From: Dolomedes plantarius
Lineage: Eukaryota; Arthropoda; Arachnida; Araneae; Dolomedidae
Direction: 5' to 3'
Assembly: GCA_907164885.2 (NCBI GenBank)
Contig: OU015492.1
Span: 191,468,039 to 191,532,038 of the forward strand
DNA: 64,000 bases
Position numbers and translations under genes: made by a program. Positions within the stretch are counted from its first letter, which is position 1; each line of letters starts with the position of its first letter. Below the pieces are notes generated by a model, which was not told the DNA's origin, ran no database searches, and saw nothing but the letters and a program-made list of their open reading frames with translations. Below are positions 47,054 through 57,442 of the stretch, piece by piece.

Positions 47054-47220
47054 TCCGTAGCGTTGCGTTAAGGAAAAGATGATGTTGAGACGAAAATAAA
47101 CCAATCATAGGCGTTAAAAATCTCATTGCTAATCGTTTGGAGGCATATGATTGGTTTATTTTCGTCTTAACGTCATCTTTTCCTTAACGCAACGCTACGG
47201 ACTCCTATGTGAACAGGCCC
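47035..47220. mobile_element. 186-bp MITE with ~75-bp near-perfect TIRs
   Basis: GGGCCTGTTCACATAGGAGT at the left is exactly inverted at the right, and the match continues for about 75 bases with only two or so mismatches. TAA flanks both ends (47032-47034, 47221-47223), fitting a PIF/Harbinger-like TWA target. Only about 35 bases separate the arms, so a single strand would fold into one long hairpin. The low divergence suggests recent mobility. Confidence 0.9.
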
Positions 47221-47223
47221 TAA

Positions 47224-47668
47224 GTTGATTAAAGATTCGATCACTTGACCATTAACGAATCAGAATGTTCTAGACACGCTTCTTCCAATGGAAGACATTT
47301 GATTAGTCATTCTTTACCCTTAGTACTGCGAAAGTGGATTGCGCCGATGCTTACAGGTAAAAGAAAACAAGGAGTTCCAGAAAAAATTTCACATTTCGAG
47401 GCAAATCACAAATCTCGAATATCAGATGCTCGGGTTACTCAGGGAATAACCCAGAACTCGCCCGAATAAATATAGGGTAATTATTTGCTGTAACGGTAAC
47501 CCATTTATTTCTAATCATTATCCTTCAGAGCATGCGCAGCTAAATATTGGTACTTCTAATAGAAGAAGGTTCCCGAAGATACCTCGTTGGAGAACTGTGT
47601 GCTTTCGCTTTAGTTAAAAATATATTTTAGCTTAGATTTTAAGGATTGATTTTCGTGAAGATTAAAAC
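47224..47668 (+). promoter_or_regulatory. Upstream region of the SEPHS-like gene
   Basis: Holds a 74-codon frame (47245-47469) without known motif, then AT-rich sequence leading to the start codon. The start context ATTAAAACATGGCT has A at -3 and G at +4, a good Kozak match. TTAAAAATATATTTTAG at about 47615-47631 could act as a TATA-type element, but this is a guess. The MITE ends 448 bp before the start codon. Confidence 0.3.
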
Positions 47669-48808
47669 ATGGCTTCTTCTTCTTCGAGTAAGCCGAAGCG
47701 AAAATGTTCTTCTGCTGACATATTAGAATTTGAAAAATTCGAGCTTACCGTCTTTTCAGATCCAAATAGAACTGATATTGATGCGGATATAACACCTTAC
47801 CAAAAGTCGTTTTATAAGCTTTTTAAAGAAAAAGAAACAGACTCCGATGAAATACAGCCACAGTTCGAGAACAGTAGTGCTGTTAATTCTTTCATTTATT
47901 ACCCACTGAAGCTATCACTTGTTCAGGTATCAAACATGATTTACCCGGAGACTGATAACTGTAAAGATTCTGGGTGGATAGCATGCAATAGTGTATTAAG
48001 CAGGCTGTACGCGAAAGGTGTCACCGATTGTGATAGTATTGTTATGAATTTAGTCTTGTGTTTAAGTATCAGCGACAGAATACGTGATAAGGTAGTAAGA
48101 GAGATCGTTTCAGGTTTCAAAGCTTGTGCGAAAGAGGCAAAGACAAAAGTTAAGAACAGTCCGCTTGTTACGAATCCTTATGTAATGATAGGAGGAGTTG
48201 CAACAACAATTTGTCACGTAAGGGATATTATGCCATGCGACGGAGCTGTTGAAGGGGATGTGTTAGTCCTTACAAAGCCACTGGGAGCACTTGTAGCTGC
48301 CCGTTGTAATAATGATGAATTCAAATCGCAGTTTAGGCACATTGATGAGACTTATATTATAGCTAATGTTGAGGAGGCTTACAGATCGGCATTAATTAGC
48401 ATGCGACGCTCAAATAAGATTGCGTCTATTCTTATGAAAAAATACAATGCTCATGCAGCCATGGACGTAAATGGATACAGCTTGTATGATACTGCTAGCC
48501 AGTTGGCACTAATCCAAAAGAGTTGTGTAGAATTCAAAATTAATACACTTCCTTTGATTAAGTACACAGAGGAGATTGATCAGCACTTGCGAAGCGGTTT
48601 AGTTAGAGGTCTTTCTCCGGAAATATCTGGAGGTCTTCTTATAAGCTTTACTACTGAAAATGCTCAATCCTTTGTAAAGGAAATCAACGAAATAGAATCG
48701 AGTAACTGTTTTTATATCGGTGAAGTAAAGTTTGGGCTTAAAGAAGTCATTATTGCCCCAGATGTGCAAATTTTACCAATTAAGATACATACAATGTGTG
48801 ATCCATAA
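47669..48808 (+). CDS. SEPHS1-like: Divergent single-exon SEPHS1/SelD-like protein, probably not a normal selenophosphate synthetase
   Basis: Encodes 379 residues in one uninterrupted exon. Similarity to SEPHS1 runs from FELTVFSD (24-31) to the C-terminus: LSLVQVSNMIYP (83-93), GVTDCD (117-122), DKVVREIVSGFK (140-151), MIGGVATTIC (173-182), GDVLVLTKPLG (196-206), AHAAMDVNGY (261-270) and PEISGGLLISF (317-327). Normal enzymes make selenophosphate from selenide and ATP, or in SEPHS1 act in redox and growth roles. By alignment from memory, the Sec/Cys/Thr catalytic loop is replaced by PNRTDIDAD, the first two metal-binding Asp positions read Asn (73 and 89), the NVLSDLYAMG Asp reads Arg (112), and the GGQT motif is KNSP (162-165). 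D266 is kept, but the following GFG is GYS. A basic PKRK (9-12) near the N-terminus could be a nuclear signal. Lack of introns suggests a retrocopy. An intact long frame despite many changes argues for selection. A very recent pseudogene is less likely. Confidence 0.85.
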   Translation: MASSSSSKPKRKCSSADILEFEKFELTVFSDPNRTDIDADITPYQKSFYKLFKEKETDSDEIQPQFENSSAVNSFIYYPLKLSLVQVSNMIYPETDNCKDSGWIACNSVLSRLYAKGVTDCDSIVMNLVLCLSISDRIRDKVVREIVSGFKACAKEAKTKVKNSPLVTNPYVMIGGVATTICHVRDIMPCDGAVEGDVLVLTKPLGALVAARCNNDEFKSQFRHIDETYIIANVEEAYRSALISMRRSNKIASILMKKYNAHAAMDVNGYSLYDTASQLALIQKSCVEFKINTLPLIKYTEEIDQHLRSGLVRGLSPEISGGLLISFTTENAQSFVKEINEIESSNCFYIGEVKFGLKEVIIAPDVQILPIKIHTMCDP

Positions 48809-48905
48809 AAAAACAAATTTTTTTTAGTTTATAGTTGCTTGAAATTCTTATCTATTTTACGAGTATTTAAAACTTGATCTTATGTTTTAAACATAAGTCT
48901 TGTGA

Positions 48906-48911
48906 AATAAA
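48906..48911 (+). terminator. Poly(A) signal for the SEPHS-like gene
   Basis: AATAAA lies 98 bp after the stop codon, followed by T- and GT-rich sequence. No poly-A tract marks the end of the retrocopy, so any insertion tail has decayed. Confidence 0.5.
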
Positions 48912-51289
48912 AATTTTAATGCTTTAAATTTTGGTTATTTATGTATCCTAAAATTTATATATAATTTTGCTATTTGCTTTTACAAACTGAAACACTTTTG
49001 TATATGAAATAGCCCTGTAAGATGTTTCTCAGGTTTTAAAATATCTTGTATTTTAAAGTATAATCTTCTGTATATCCTGTTGTGAATTGCAAGTTCTATC
49101 GTTTCTAATTATAGCCTTAGCCAATTTTATTTTAAATTTATATTTCTTCCAAATTTGCAATAAACCTAGAAAACTAAAACATGTTTCTATTTTAATATTT
49201 CATGACTGGAAATAAGTTACTATACTAACATGAGTAATAATGCAATGTATCCGATGTTTTCCATATTTTTCAAATAGCATCTATTAAAACAAATAACATC
49301 CGTACGTATGTGAAATGTAGAGTAGATTCAGTTGTAACTTCAACATGAAATAGTTATAACCTTGAAGTGCGCTTTTATCCAATAACATATGGTATTTATA
49401 TTTTAATAAGTTACTTGTGAGAAGGTACGTTTTATTGGTTAAAAAAATATAAATTTATCATATGAACGATTGCTTTTTGGGAGAGGGATTTAATTGGTAA
49501 ATTTACATCACTTTTCATCTGCCTTATAAAAGTAAGTTCATTTTTTTAAAGAAATTCTATGTCTATATGTCTTCTAATACACAAGTTTTAAGTGTTAATA
49601 AAGTGATAATTTCTTCCACACCCCGCATAGAAACGTAACTACACAGGTATTGTTACAGAATGCCTTAACTGCCCCTATAGTAAAATAGGCCAGGAAGTTA
49701 GAATTTGAAGATTGTATTACTGTGAACAGGAGAACTCTGAAGCTAGGTCTATTTATACTGAAGACATCACACGTATCTTAAAACAAAAAGAAAATAAGGG
49801 ATAACTACTACCCTCTTGGGATTGCTGCTGAAAAGTTATATTTGCTTAATACACCCATAACATGAGGGTCATTACAAATTTTAACACTGGTAAGTGCTGA
49901 TGTTTTTAAAAACTTCTAAACTGTAAACTGGTGATGCATTTGCTGTAAAACTTGGCAGTAGGTTTCGTACGCCAAGAAGACCAGACCAAATAAGTCCCTT
50001 GGACCATTTTCTATTAGTGTCCGTCTCTTAAAATAGGTATGATAGTCATGGTTGAAACTTATGTATCACTTTTCTTTACACATTAACTTGTAAAAGCTCA
50101 AAACTGTTTCTGGGAAGTCTTGACGAAGTTCAAAGTATGTGCAAAACATTGTTAAGTGGGAGTTAGCATACCATGCAAACGACTACATCATTATAATATA
50201 TATTCTAATTAAATCCTTAAGAATCTCTTGCCAATTCAACTTCAATATTCAAGGTCATTTGTGACCGTTTCACTCGAGTATATATACATTACATTAAATC
50301 TCCATATTATACTTTGATATTTTTCAGTATTATCAGTATTTTAGATAAATTTGTGAAAGAAAATGTCATATTTTTTAGAATTTGGACCTACTTATAATAA
50401 ATTTTGGATAAGAATTTATATAAACTGCTGATGCAGTAATACTTTTATCATTGATTTGTAATTTCTCTCAACTCATTACTTTACTAGACATCTCAAGCTA
50501 GCAAAGGGTAAATTTTAGAGTTTTCGTGGCTATTAATCTTAATATCCTCCATGTAGTTTCCCCATAAATTACACACGAGCTATTTATTTCAAAGAATCGG
50601 TCGATTTCTGAAATGCTTTAAGACCAGTTGGCGTTAGGACTACTCTCGTACTGGCCACGGTTAATATTTTACTGGAGTAATCTATCATGTTTGCTGAAGG
50701 ATAAGTTTTAGATTGCACAAATGAAGCTTTTGATTTTTGGCAAAATTTATTGCGTGATCCAGAGAATATTTTTTAATAAATAGTTCTTTAAACTCAAGGG
50801 TGAAAACTTTCGAAACCCTCTACAGCAGTACAGTTTTATGCTCCTATCCCCTGCATTTTCGAATACCGTATGAGTTATGGACATTAGTAATTGAAGTAAT
50901 AATTCAAATACAATAAATTTCTGAAATTAACAAGGATTCGTAAATTGCGAAGTCTTGCGAAGGAAGACAATCCAAGAATTTAGTTTCCAAAAGGATCTCT
51001 TTTTTTTATAGTTAGATAGCAAAATGATGAAAGCCTGCATCAGTTCACAAGTTTGTTATAGACTAAAAGTGCTGTGCTATGTGCTGAACACTGAAATGGT
51101 AACGGGGGAAAGAATTTTTAATTAGAAAATTCCCTATGAAAACGAACGTTCAGTTATACATTTTTTATATACTGAAGAATTTTTGTTAAAGATAGAATAA
51201 TCTGTTATATGGTATTCTATGTAATTGAAAATCTTGCGAGAAGAATTTTATTTATGGTAGTACCAACATTTTGGAAAAGCAATTACTAA
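48912..51289. other. AT-rich DNA, no gene seen
   Basis: No frame, repeat end or RNA-like structure recognised across about 2.4 kb. Confidence 0.55.
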
Positions 51290-51300
51290 AATAAATTTTA

Positions 51301-51631
51301 AGGTGGGCGTGGTGGCCCAGCTTGCAAGAGCAGCGGGCCAGTCCCTGGTTCAGTGGTCGTCGCGGCAAATCCATTGCCATGCTCATTAATTGTGGCCGGG
51401 GCACGTAAAATAGGTCGTGGCTGCAATGTCTTCTCATATTTACCTCTGGAGGTTCGAGGTCAAGTGTTCCGGTCTCGTCACTTGACTCGGTTCAAAATTA
51501 CAGGGCCGGTCATTTAGCCAAGTCAAACTCCGACACTTGTGGTGCTGATTCAAAACAGGAGCCGCCCATTTCAGCCCAGTAGCCTATTAGGACCTTGTAA
51601 ATGGAACCTCCAACCAGGGGGCATTAGCAAC
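51301..51631 (+). mobile_element. tRNA-derived SINE, full length
   Basis: Same family as the split copy at 22738: GTGGTGGCCCAG head, ATAGGTCGTGGCTGCAATGT, CTCCGACACTTGTGGTGCTG, TTCAGCCCAGTAGCCTATTA and a GCATTAGCAACAA tail. A perfect 11-bp target duplication, AATAAATTTTA, lies at 51290-51300 and 51632-51642. It serves as the empty-site reference for the insertion at 22917. The 61-codon minus frame at 51252-51437 is read-through. Confidence 0.9.
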
Positions 51632-51860
51632 AATAAATTTTATACCATAGAAATCGAATAAATTCTATTACGCGAAAAATAACTGCTGTAACTAAATCCT
51701 GGGTTTTTTTACCGCCCATTTCAGCCCAGTAGCCTATTAGGACCTTGTAAATGGAACCTCCAACCAGGGGGCATTAGCAACAATAAATTTTATACCATAG
51801 AAATCGAATAAATTCTATTACGCGAAAAATAACTGCTGTAACTAAATCCTGGGTTTTTTT
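51562..51860. repeat. 150-bp tandem duplication
   Basis: The segment starting CCGCCCATTTCAGCCCAGTA occurs at 51562 and again at 51712 and appears identical throughout, including the SINE's last 70 bases and right target site. It ends GGGTTTTTTT each time. Exact identity means a very recent event or an assembly artefact. Confidence 0.95.
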
Positions 51861-51864
51861 CTTT

Positions 51865-53095
51865 CTGAGAGTGCCAAATTTTTGGAATTTATATTGCTAC
51901 ATATTCGCTTGCGTATCTCTGCTGGAATAAAAATATCCTCGGGTTATATTCTCATTTAGTTCTTTTGTGGACTATTTTGAATTGTGGACTATTTTGAAAA
52001 CAGGGAGAATGAGCAATACTATGACAATAAGTTGTCAGTAACATCACACACCTGAAATTCTTTCGTACATCATTAGTGTAACGTCAAGAAAACGTCAGCA
52101 TATTAACGCTTGTGCATGAATTTTGTTATCAACTTTATTAAAACTTCACCAACATAGCATTTCTAAGGAAAGAATTTCCTGCTGCAAGTAGTAAAAATAA
52201 AAAATATAAATTTGGAAAAATTAATAGTTTACATTTTTATTAGTAAACTGTTTAGTCGGAAATATAGTAAAATTTATATTTAGCAATTTCTTTTTACATG
52301 CTTGTGTAAATTACGAATGATTAGTAGGAAAACTCTTGTTACAGTTTTGTGAACACCGAACAATGTTTTCTCGAAACCACACTATATTTTGAGTTGCGGT
52401 ATTACTTAATCGCAAACTGAATGAGAATTTTTATTTTTCGAATTTGTTCTATTAAATACTAATGATAACCGGTTTAAAGTATTACCGTACATAGTCCCTA
52501 AAGCAGAGAAATAGTGAAATGAAAACTACGTAAAATTATCGTTCTCGGCTGAAACACAAACGTTGGAAAGTCGGTCTCATAAGTTTTCTAGGTAAAGTCA
52601 CTTTTTAAAAGTTCAATTATTTTGTCTTATATGGGAAAAAATCAGCATTATAAAAAAAAACACCCACATTTCTACCAAGTTTCACTGATTATACTAATTT
52701 GAGTCTTTCATATTTGAAACAAGTACGAAAATGCAACGTCAGTAAATTTTAAGGAGTGCAATTATTTTTAAGGTAGTATTTTAAAGTTGATGTGAAACTC
52801 AAAAGGGGACTACACCTTAATTTTCAGGTTTTTATTGTGATTCCAAAGTGGTTGCACCACTGTCTTTTAAAAAGAATCTTTTTTCTAACTCTGCAAATGT
52901 TGTCCTTTTAAAAGTACAATCTACTGCAAGGATACTAAATTTCCAAAATCAGATGTGTATACGAAAAAACCAAAGATAACTATCATAAACACAGATATTT
53001 GCATATTTATCTATACTTTATCAACTGTTAAAAAAGCAATTTAGCTATATAAATGCTTTCTTAGGAAGTGTGGATTTTGTTTCGTTTGTTGGTTA
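51865..53095. other. AT-rich DNA, no gene seen
   Basis: Nothing recognised. A short GTGGACTATTTTGAA doublet lies at about 51967-52001. Confidence 0.5.
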
Positions 53096-53129
53096 GTTTA
53101 GAACACCACTACAATCGTTTGCAAGACTA

Positions 53130-53200
53130 AACTTCTTGTTAAAGCCTATTCCGAGCGGCTATAAGCACCCATGCCCGAAGTACCCCAAACCGTAAACTTT
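53130..53200 (-). mobile_element. Fragment of a tRNA-derived SINE
   Basis: Shares ATTCCGAGCGGCTATAAGCA-type sequence and CCATGCC with the SINE at 56300-56445. The tRNA-like part is too worn to define ends. Confidence 0.4.
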
Positions 53201-53284
53201 GATTCGTAAGACTAGCATCGTAGCCTTCAAGCTATTAGCTTGTCAAAATCTTTTTATTATAATACAAAAAAATACATGATATTT

Positions 53285-53760
53285 TTACCACGTTTTTGTT
53301 AACTCGCTTTCTTGTTTGCTTGTGTGTGTGTGTGTTTGTTTGTTTGTCCGGTACAAATCTTGCAATCGATTTTTAACTAACTTTCCAACTAGCTAGACAT
53401 TTGAAACTGTTAGAATAGCTCAGAACACGATGACAGTGCAATATTTTAATACTTTTAGCCATCTTTAAGCAGGATTGAATTCATTTTCAGTTATTTTGTT
53501 TTGTAGACTGGTGCAGCCATCTCTCGGCGGGACGGGAACGAAAAGTTAAATGCAAGTTGACTTCCAATTAACTTCATTTTCGGTCAAGTTGATGGGATAA
53601 TTCATCAAAAAAAATTATTAAAAAGTATGTATTAATACATAGAATTGTCAAGTCTTTAAATTTTCTGTTGGATCATATAAACATGGTATATAAAAAGTTC
53701 TTTTTATCTTGTAATTATTATATTTGAAGGAGTTTATGACAAGTGTTATCGGGTAAAATA
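53285..53760. mobile_element. TIR repeat of family B, copy 2 (inverted)
   Basis: Reverse complement of much of 21480-21960: TTTGTCCGGTACAAATCTTG, ATCGATTTTTAACTAACTTT, CTGGTGCAGCCATCTCT and AAGTTGATGGGATAATTCAT all match. The (GT)n at 53321-53335 matches the (CA)n of the other copy. One internal segment of about 27 bp (53655-53682) is in the same orientation in both copies, that is, inverted relative to its surroundings. Confidence 0.75.
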
Positions 53761-53764
53761 TTTC

Positions 53765-54545
53765 GTGGTTTATCATTAATACGATACCAAAAGCATTAGA
53801 ATACGTTTGTCATGCACTGACGTTATTTTTAAATACCGAAAATTTCTTTACTCAAAAAATGTAATTTAAGAGATAGTTTATTACATGAAATTAAAGCCTC
53901 AATTTTTAGAATTCCCCATCACATGCAAACTGATATCCCGGAATACTCATTTATGTGAAACGAGTAATACATTTCTGAAAGCTGTATGACAAGATTGTCA
54001 GTGGTTGAATTCGTACACAATAAATATTACTTCGAACTGTTATCGGATGACTGTATTTCCCGACAATGGTATTTCATTGCAATGAAGGTCAATAAAGGTT
54101 ATCGTGTGTCAAAAATAGCTGTTTGACTTTTTTTGTGTGTGAGACTTCACTGGCAGTTTTTTATGCTTATGTGTTTTACGCGCGGTTTTTTATGCTTTGA
54201 TTGTATGTGTATGAGTATTCATGAATATTTTGTTACTTTTTTACGTGTACTTCGGAAGGATACGGCTTTATAGTAAGTCATGTATATTGATGGACTCGTA
54301 TACAAAAGGAATAGTCAGAAATTCGCAAAAATGAAGAAAAATTTGATTTTATGGTATGATTAAGAATCTTAAAGGGATTTTGTTTTCCTTATGTAGAAAT
54401 ATTTGTCTCCACTTATGCGTCAGGATAAATAATCTTCATGCAGGTACGTGGATGAAATTTTCTATTCGAAGCTCTCAGAGCATTCTTTTCAGATTTGTTA
54501 GGATTACCACCTTCTCTCATTAATGTTTTGGCACGCATTGAAAAG
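53765..54545. other. AT-rich DNA, no gene seen
   Basis: No repeat or gene recognised. Confidence 0.5.
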
Positions 54546-54552
54546 AGCTTAA

Positions 54553-55139
54553 CCCTTAAGCGGCTGCGAACGTGTACAAAGTGCAACATTTTCGTAATTT
54601 TGAATGGTTTGTTTTTACATATAAGGTTTGCATGTTTTAACCAGCTTCTATTTATAGCTACACCCTTTCTAATGCAGATCTGATTTTCTGACCCTTATAT
54701 TTCTTTCCATTCATTGTTAGTCGTGATTTAACAATGGTAAACCGGCGATTATACTGGATTACAATAAGACAAAAGCAGGAGTTGATGTAATCGATCAAAT
54801 ATGCAGCTATTACACGGTATCCCGCATATCACGAACAGGGACAATCTCATTGTTTTTTAGGTTTTTGGACATAAAGGAAATCAATGCGCAAATTGTCCTT
54901 AGATCCAATAAACCGGACAGTTTTGAAATAAGGCGATTGTATCTGCATTCTTTGGCCTTTAATTATAAATATATCTCAATATTATCAACATTTTATATCT
55001 TGTCATAAAACGCAGCATTATTATTTTCAATTTGAAAAAAAAGTTTATTACAAATGGAATAATCAAGGTCGTAAGAGACGTTGCTCTTTGTGCAACGCGC
55101 GTCTGCTGGTGTTCCAAAAAATGGCGTGCACGCTGAAGG
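54553..55139 (+). mobile_element. piggyBac-derived mini-element, copy 1
   Basis: TTAA flanks both ends (54549-54552, 55140-55143). The ends CCCTTAAGCGGCTGCGAACG and, inverted, CCTTCAGCGTGCACGCC have the C-rich, GCGC-containing look of piggyBac termini. At 587 bp it keeps only the 3' third of a transposase gene, so it is non-autonomous. The sister copy at 58355-58870 has the same structure. Confidence 0.85.
54745..55008 (+). pseudogene. C-terminal fragment of piggyBac transposase
   Basis: Read from about 54745, the frame gives a DYN-KTKAGVDVIDQICSYY stretch followed by TVSR. This is the piggyBac motif around the last catalytic Asp, near the end of the DDD domain. It goes on through FLDIKEINAQIV and RRLYLHSLAFNYK to a stop at 55006-55008. 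The typical cysteine-rich C-terminal domain after this point is missing and the N-terminal two thirds were deleted, so no enzyme can be made. The 62-codon frame upstream (54495-54683) is not clearly part of it. Confidence 0.8.
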
Positions 55140-55144
55140 TTAAA

Positions 55145-56295
55145 CTTGTCTGATGAAATCATATTGAAAAATTTTATCTCTTTAACACTAATAGACAATG
55201 TTAAATGTGTTTGCAACAACGATTTTTCACAAAAGTATTTCTGAAATTATGTTTTGTTAGGCATCATATCAAACAACAGTTTAATTTTATGTCAAGATAT
55301 ATTATTAGGTAATAACTAAAGTTATTGTAGTTCGTTAAATGTTTCGAACGTCATATCACATCTTAAAAAGAAAAATCTCATTGCTTTAAAAAAAACTTGT
55401 TTAAAGGAAATTGAGCCAGGTTTATGATAATATTTAAAGAACTTAGGAAATATAGAGCATGTTTCGCATCACATTTGAAACGATGAATAGCAAAAATTTG
55501 ATTTTAGAAATCACAAATCTTTGTTCTAGTTGGGAGGATAAATTAGCCGTTGGTTACTAGAGTGCTAAAAAAGAAAACATAACAAATATATGATGCAGAA
55601 AGTTTTTGTTCTTAATCTACCCCTTCGCATCGTCACCCTCTTAAAGGATTTGAAAAGTGTTGAGATGAATGCAATAGTGTAGGAGATATATCATTTATGT
55701 AAATACTTTGAACAAAGTTCTGTATTTTAAAATTTGCTATCGTTTGAGACTTTGTTACAGATATAAGTTCCGTGCTTTCACTATATTATTCATTAATATT
55801 GCAAATTGCGACTGTTTTCAAGAAGCATTTTGGGATTCATTTTTTTATGACACATGGAGGGAAAAGTCTGAGACTAGTTTTCATCGTATATCGGAAACTA
55901 CATCGATTTAGATATTTGTCTTTTGTTTCAACCGAATGTGTGGGTTATTGATTTCAGTGTTTGCGAAACGTGATGTACCTATATCATGGAAGAAGTTATT
56001 ACTGTATATTCCTTGGGGTACTTTTGAATTTTTATTTACTGTAAGGGTACTCTTGATAAGGTATTAATTTGTTCAATAATTAGTCCATAATATAATTAAT
56101 TTTAAAACATCAGGTAATGGTTAATATGTATATCTGTGATAGTTAGAACACGGATGAAAAATGGTCTAAAGAATTTTTAGATCTGCGAAAGTAAAACACC
56201 GAATATTTAAAAAAGAGGTAGTATAAACGCATTCAATGTTTTAAGCTTTACAAAATTCGTCATTCAAGGTGTGAGTCCGTGTGTGTGTGTGAGGG
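55145..56295. other. AT-rich DNA, no gene seen
   Basis: A 67-codon plus frame (55708-55911) has no known motif. A short (GT)n lies at 56277-56290. Confidence 0.5.
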
Positions 56296-56299
56296 GGTT

Positions 56300-56445
56300 T
56301 AGTTTGGTTTTGGTTTTCGAGCGCTACGGTCATTTTTTGCTACACGAGGGCTAATTAGACCGGGACCTACTGCTTAAAGTCGATTCCGAACGGCTACAAA
56401 CATCCATGCCAATTGTGGGACTCGAACCCACAGAATCTGGTGTGT
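56300..56445 (-). mobile_element. tRNA-derived SINE
   Basis: On the minus strand, CAGATTCTGTGGGTTCGAGT followed by CCC is a good T-arm/B box. It is followed by GCATGGATGTTTGTAGCCGT, TTCGGAATCGACTTTAAGCA and AGGTCCCGGTCTAATTAGCC. The latter part matches 53130-53200. It ends 23 bp before the hAT element. Confidence 0.6.
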
Positions 56446-56515
56446 GAGGGTGAAAAAATTGTCTAGGTCAGGCATACGCAAACTGTGGTCCACCAATCTT
56501 TTACGTGCGGCTCGA

Positions 56516-56735
56516 AACACTGACACTGATTATCAAGAAGGTACTTATGCGACCAGCCGCGGGTTCAAATCCCGAATAAGACTTGGTCGTTACCGTGTCG
56601 TCCCCCTCATAGGGAGCAATGCTGGCTCACCTCAATGGTACTCCCATAATAAAGTAGCCAGCAAAAGTTCACGTGTCTTCATGGGCCTAGAGGTAACTAC
56701 AGTCAGAGAAATGTGCCTGCTGCAAGGAAAAAAAA
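56516..56735 (+). mobile_element. tRNA-derived SINE nested in the hAT relic
   Basis: B box GGGTTCAAATCCCG at about 56561-56574, then GTGTCGTCCCCCTCATAGGG, AGCAATGCTGGCTCACC, ATAATAAAGTAGCCAGCAAA, and the tail TGCCTGCTGCAAGGAAAAAA. This is the family of 25868-26097 in the opposite orientation. The 123-codon frame 56444-56815 merely crosses it. Confidence 0.8.
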
Positions 56736-57054
56736 CTTTTGTAACCACCTGGTTATCTAAGTTTTTAAACACTTTAGATAACGGCTACAATCGTAAAGGA
56801 TTTCAAATTATTTAGCTGCCTTATCCATGGAATGTATTTGCAGATTTCTGAGTTTACGAACTATTAAGATTTGTATGTTACTCATAGGAAATCCCCGGTA
56901 TTTATAAACAGCAAATCTAAGATAACTTTGCTGCATTCGGATACGATTATACAAAACCATTTGACAAATTTATCGAGTTCAATAATGATACTAATCTGTA
57001 AGTTATTTAAAAAAGAGAGAGAAAAAGAAAGGAGTACGCCAAATTTTGAAATGA

Positions 57055-57297
57055 ATGCCTAAAAAATACAAGAGTATACAAAAATGTGCCCACCTACTGT
57101 TCACGTTGTTTACATCAACGTATGTTTGTGAATCCTCCTATTCCAAAGTTAAATATACGAAGAGCATTTATAGAAATAGGCTTACTTCTTCTCACCTTGA
57201 TGACTTATTGAGAGTAGAAAGTAGGAATTATATACTAGAGTTGTCTAAAATTGTCAAAAGTTTGTCTCAACTTAAAAAAAATCGCACTAATTTTTAA
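57055..57297 (+). pseudogene. hAT transposase dimerisation-domain remnant
   Basis: The frame gives FTSTYVCESSYSKVKYTKS followed by YRNRLTSSHLDDLLRVE and a stop at 57295-57297. This is the conserved hATC dimerisation region (ST-YxCE-xFS-K, KS-xRxRLT-xHL-xxLLR) found at the C-terminus of hAT transposases and ZBED-like proteins. The catalytic region and the BED zinc finger are absent from this element. A host ZBED gene is unlikely because the hAT right terminus follows 137 bp later. Confidence 0.8.
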
Positions 57298-57442
57298 ATA
57301 AACGTTTGGATACATTGTTTTCACATTTTTATTACATTATTATATTATGAGGCATAGTGTACTATTTTGCGGCCCGCGTAACGTAGCAAATGCATGTATG
57401 TACCCGAGAAATAATAAAAGGTTGAGTATGGCTGGTGTATGT

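Larger units (their letters stand above)
56469..57434 (+). mobile_element. hAT element relic
   Basis: The left end CAGGCATACGCAAACTGTGG and the inverted right end CAGCCATACTCAACC are typical hAT termini. The 8-bp flanks GTCTAGGT (56461-56468) and GTGTATGT (57435-57442) agree at six of eight positions. A subterminal GCGGCCCGCGTAACG lies near 57370. The element is internally deleted, keeps only the transposase C-terminus, and has a SINE inserted near its left end. Confidence 0.75.
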
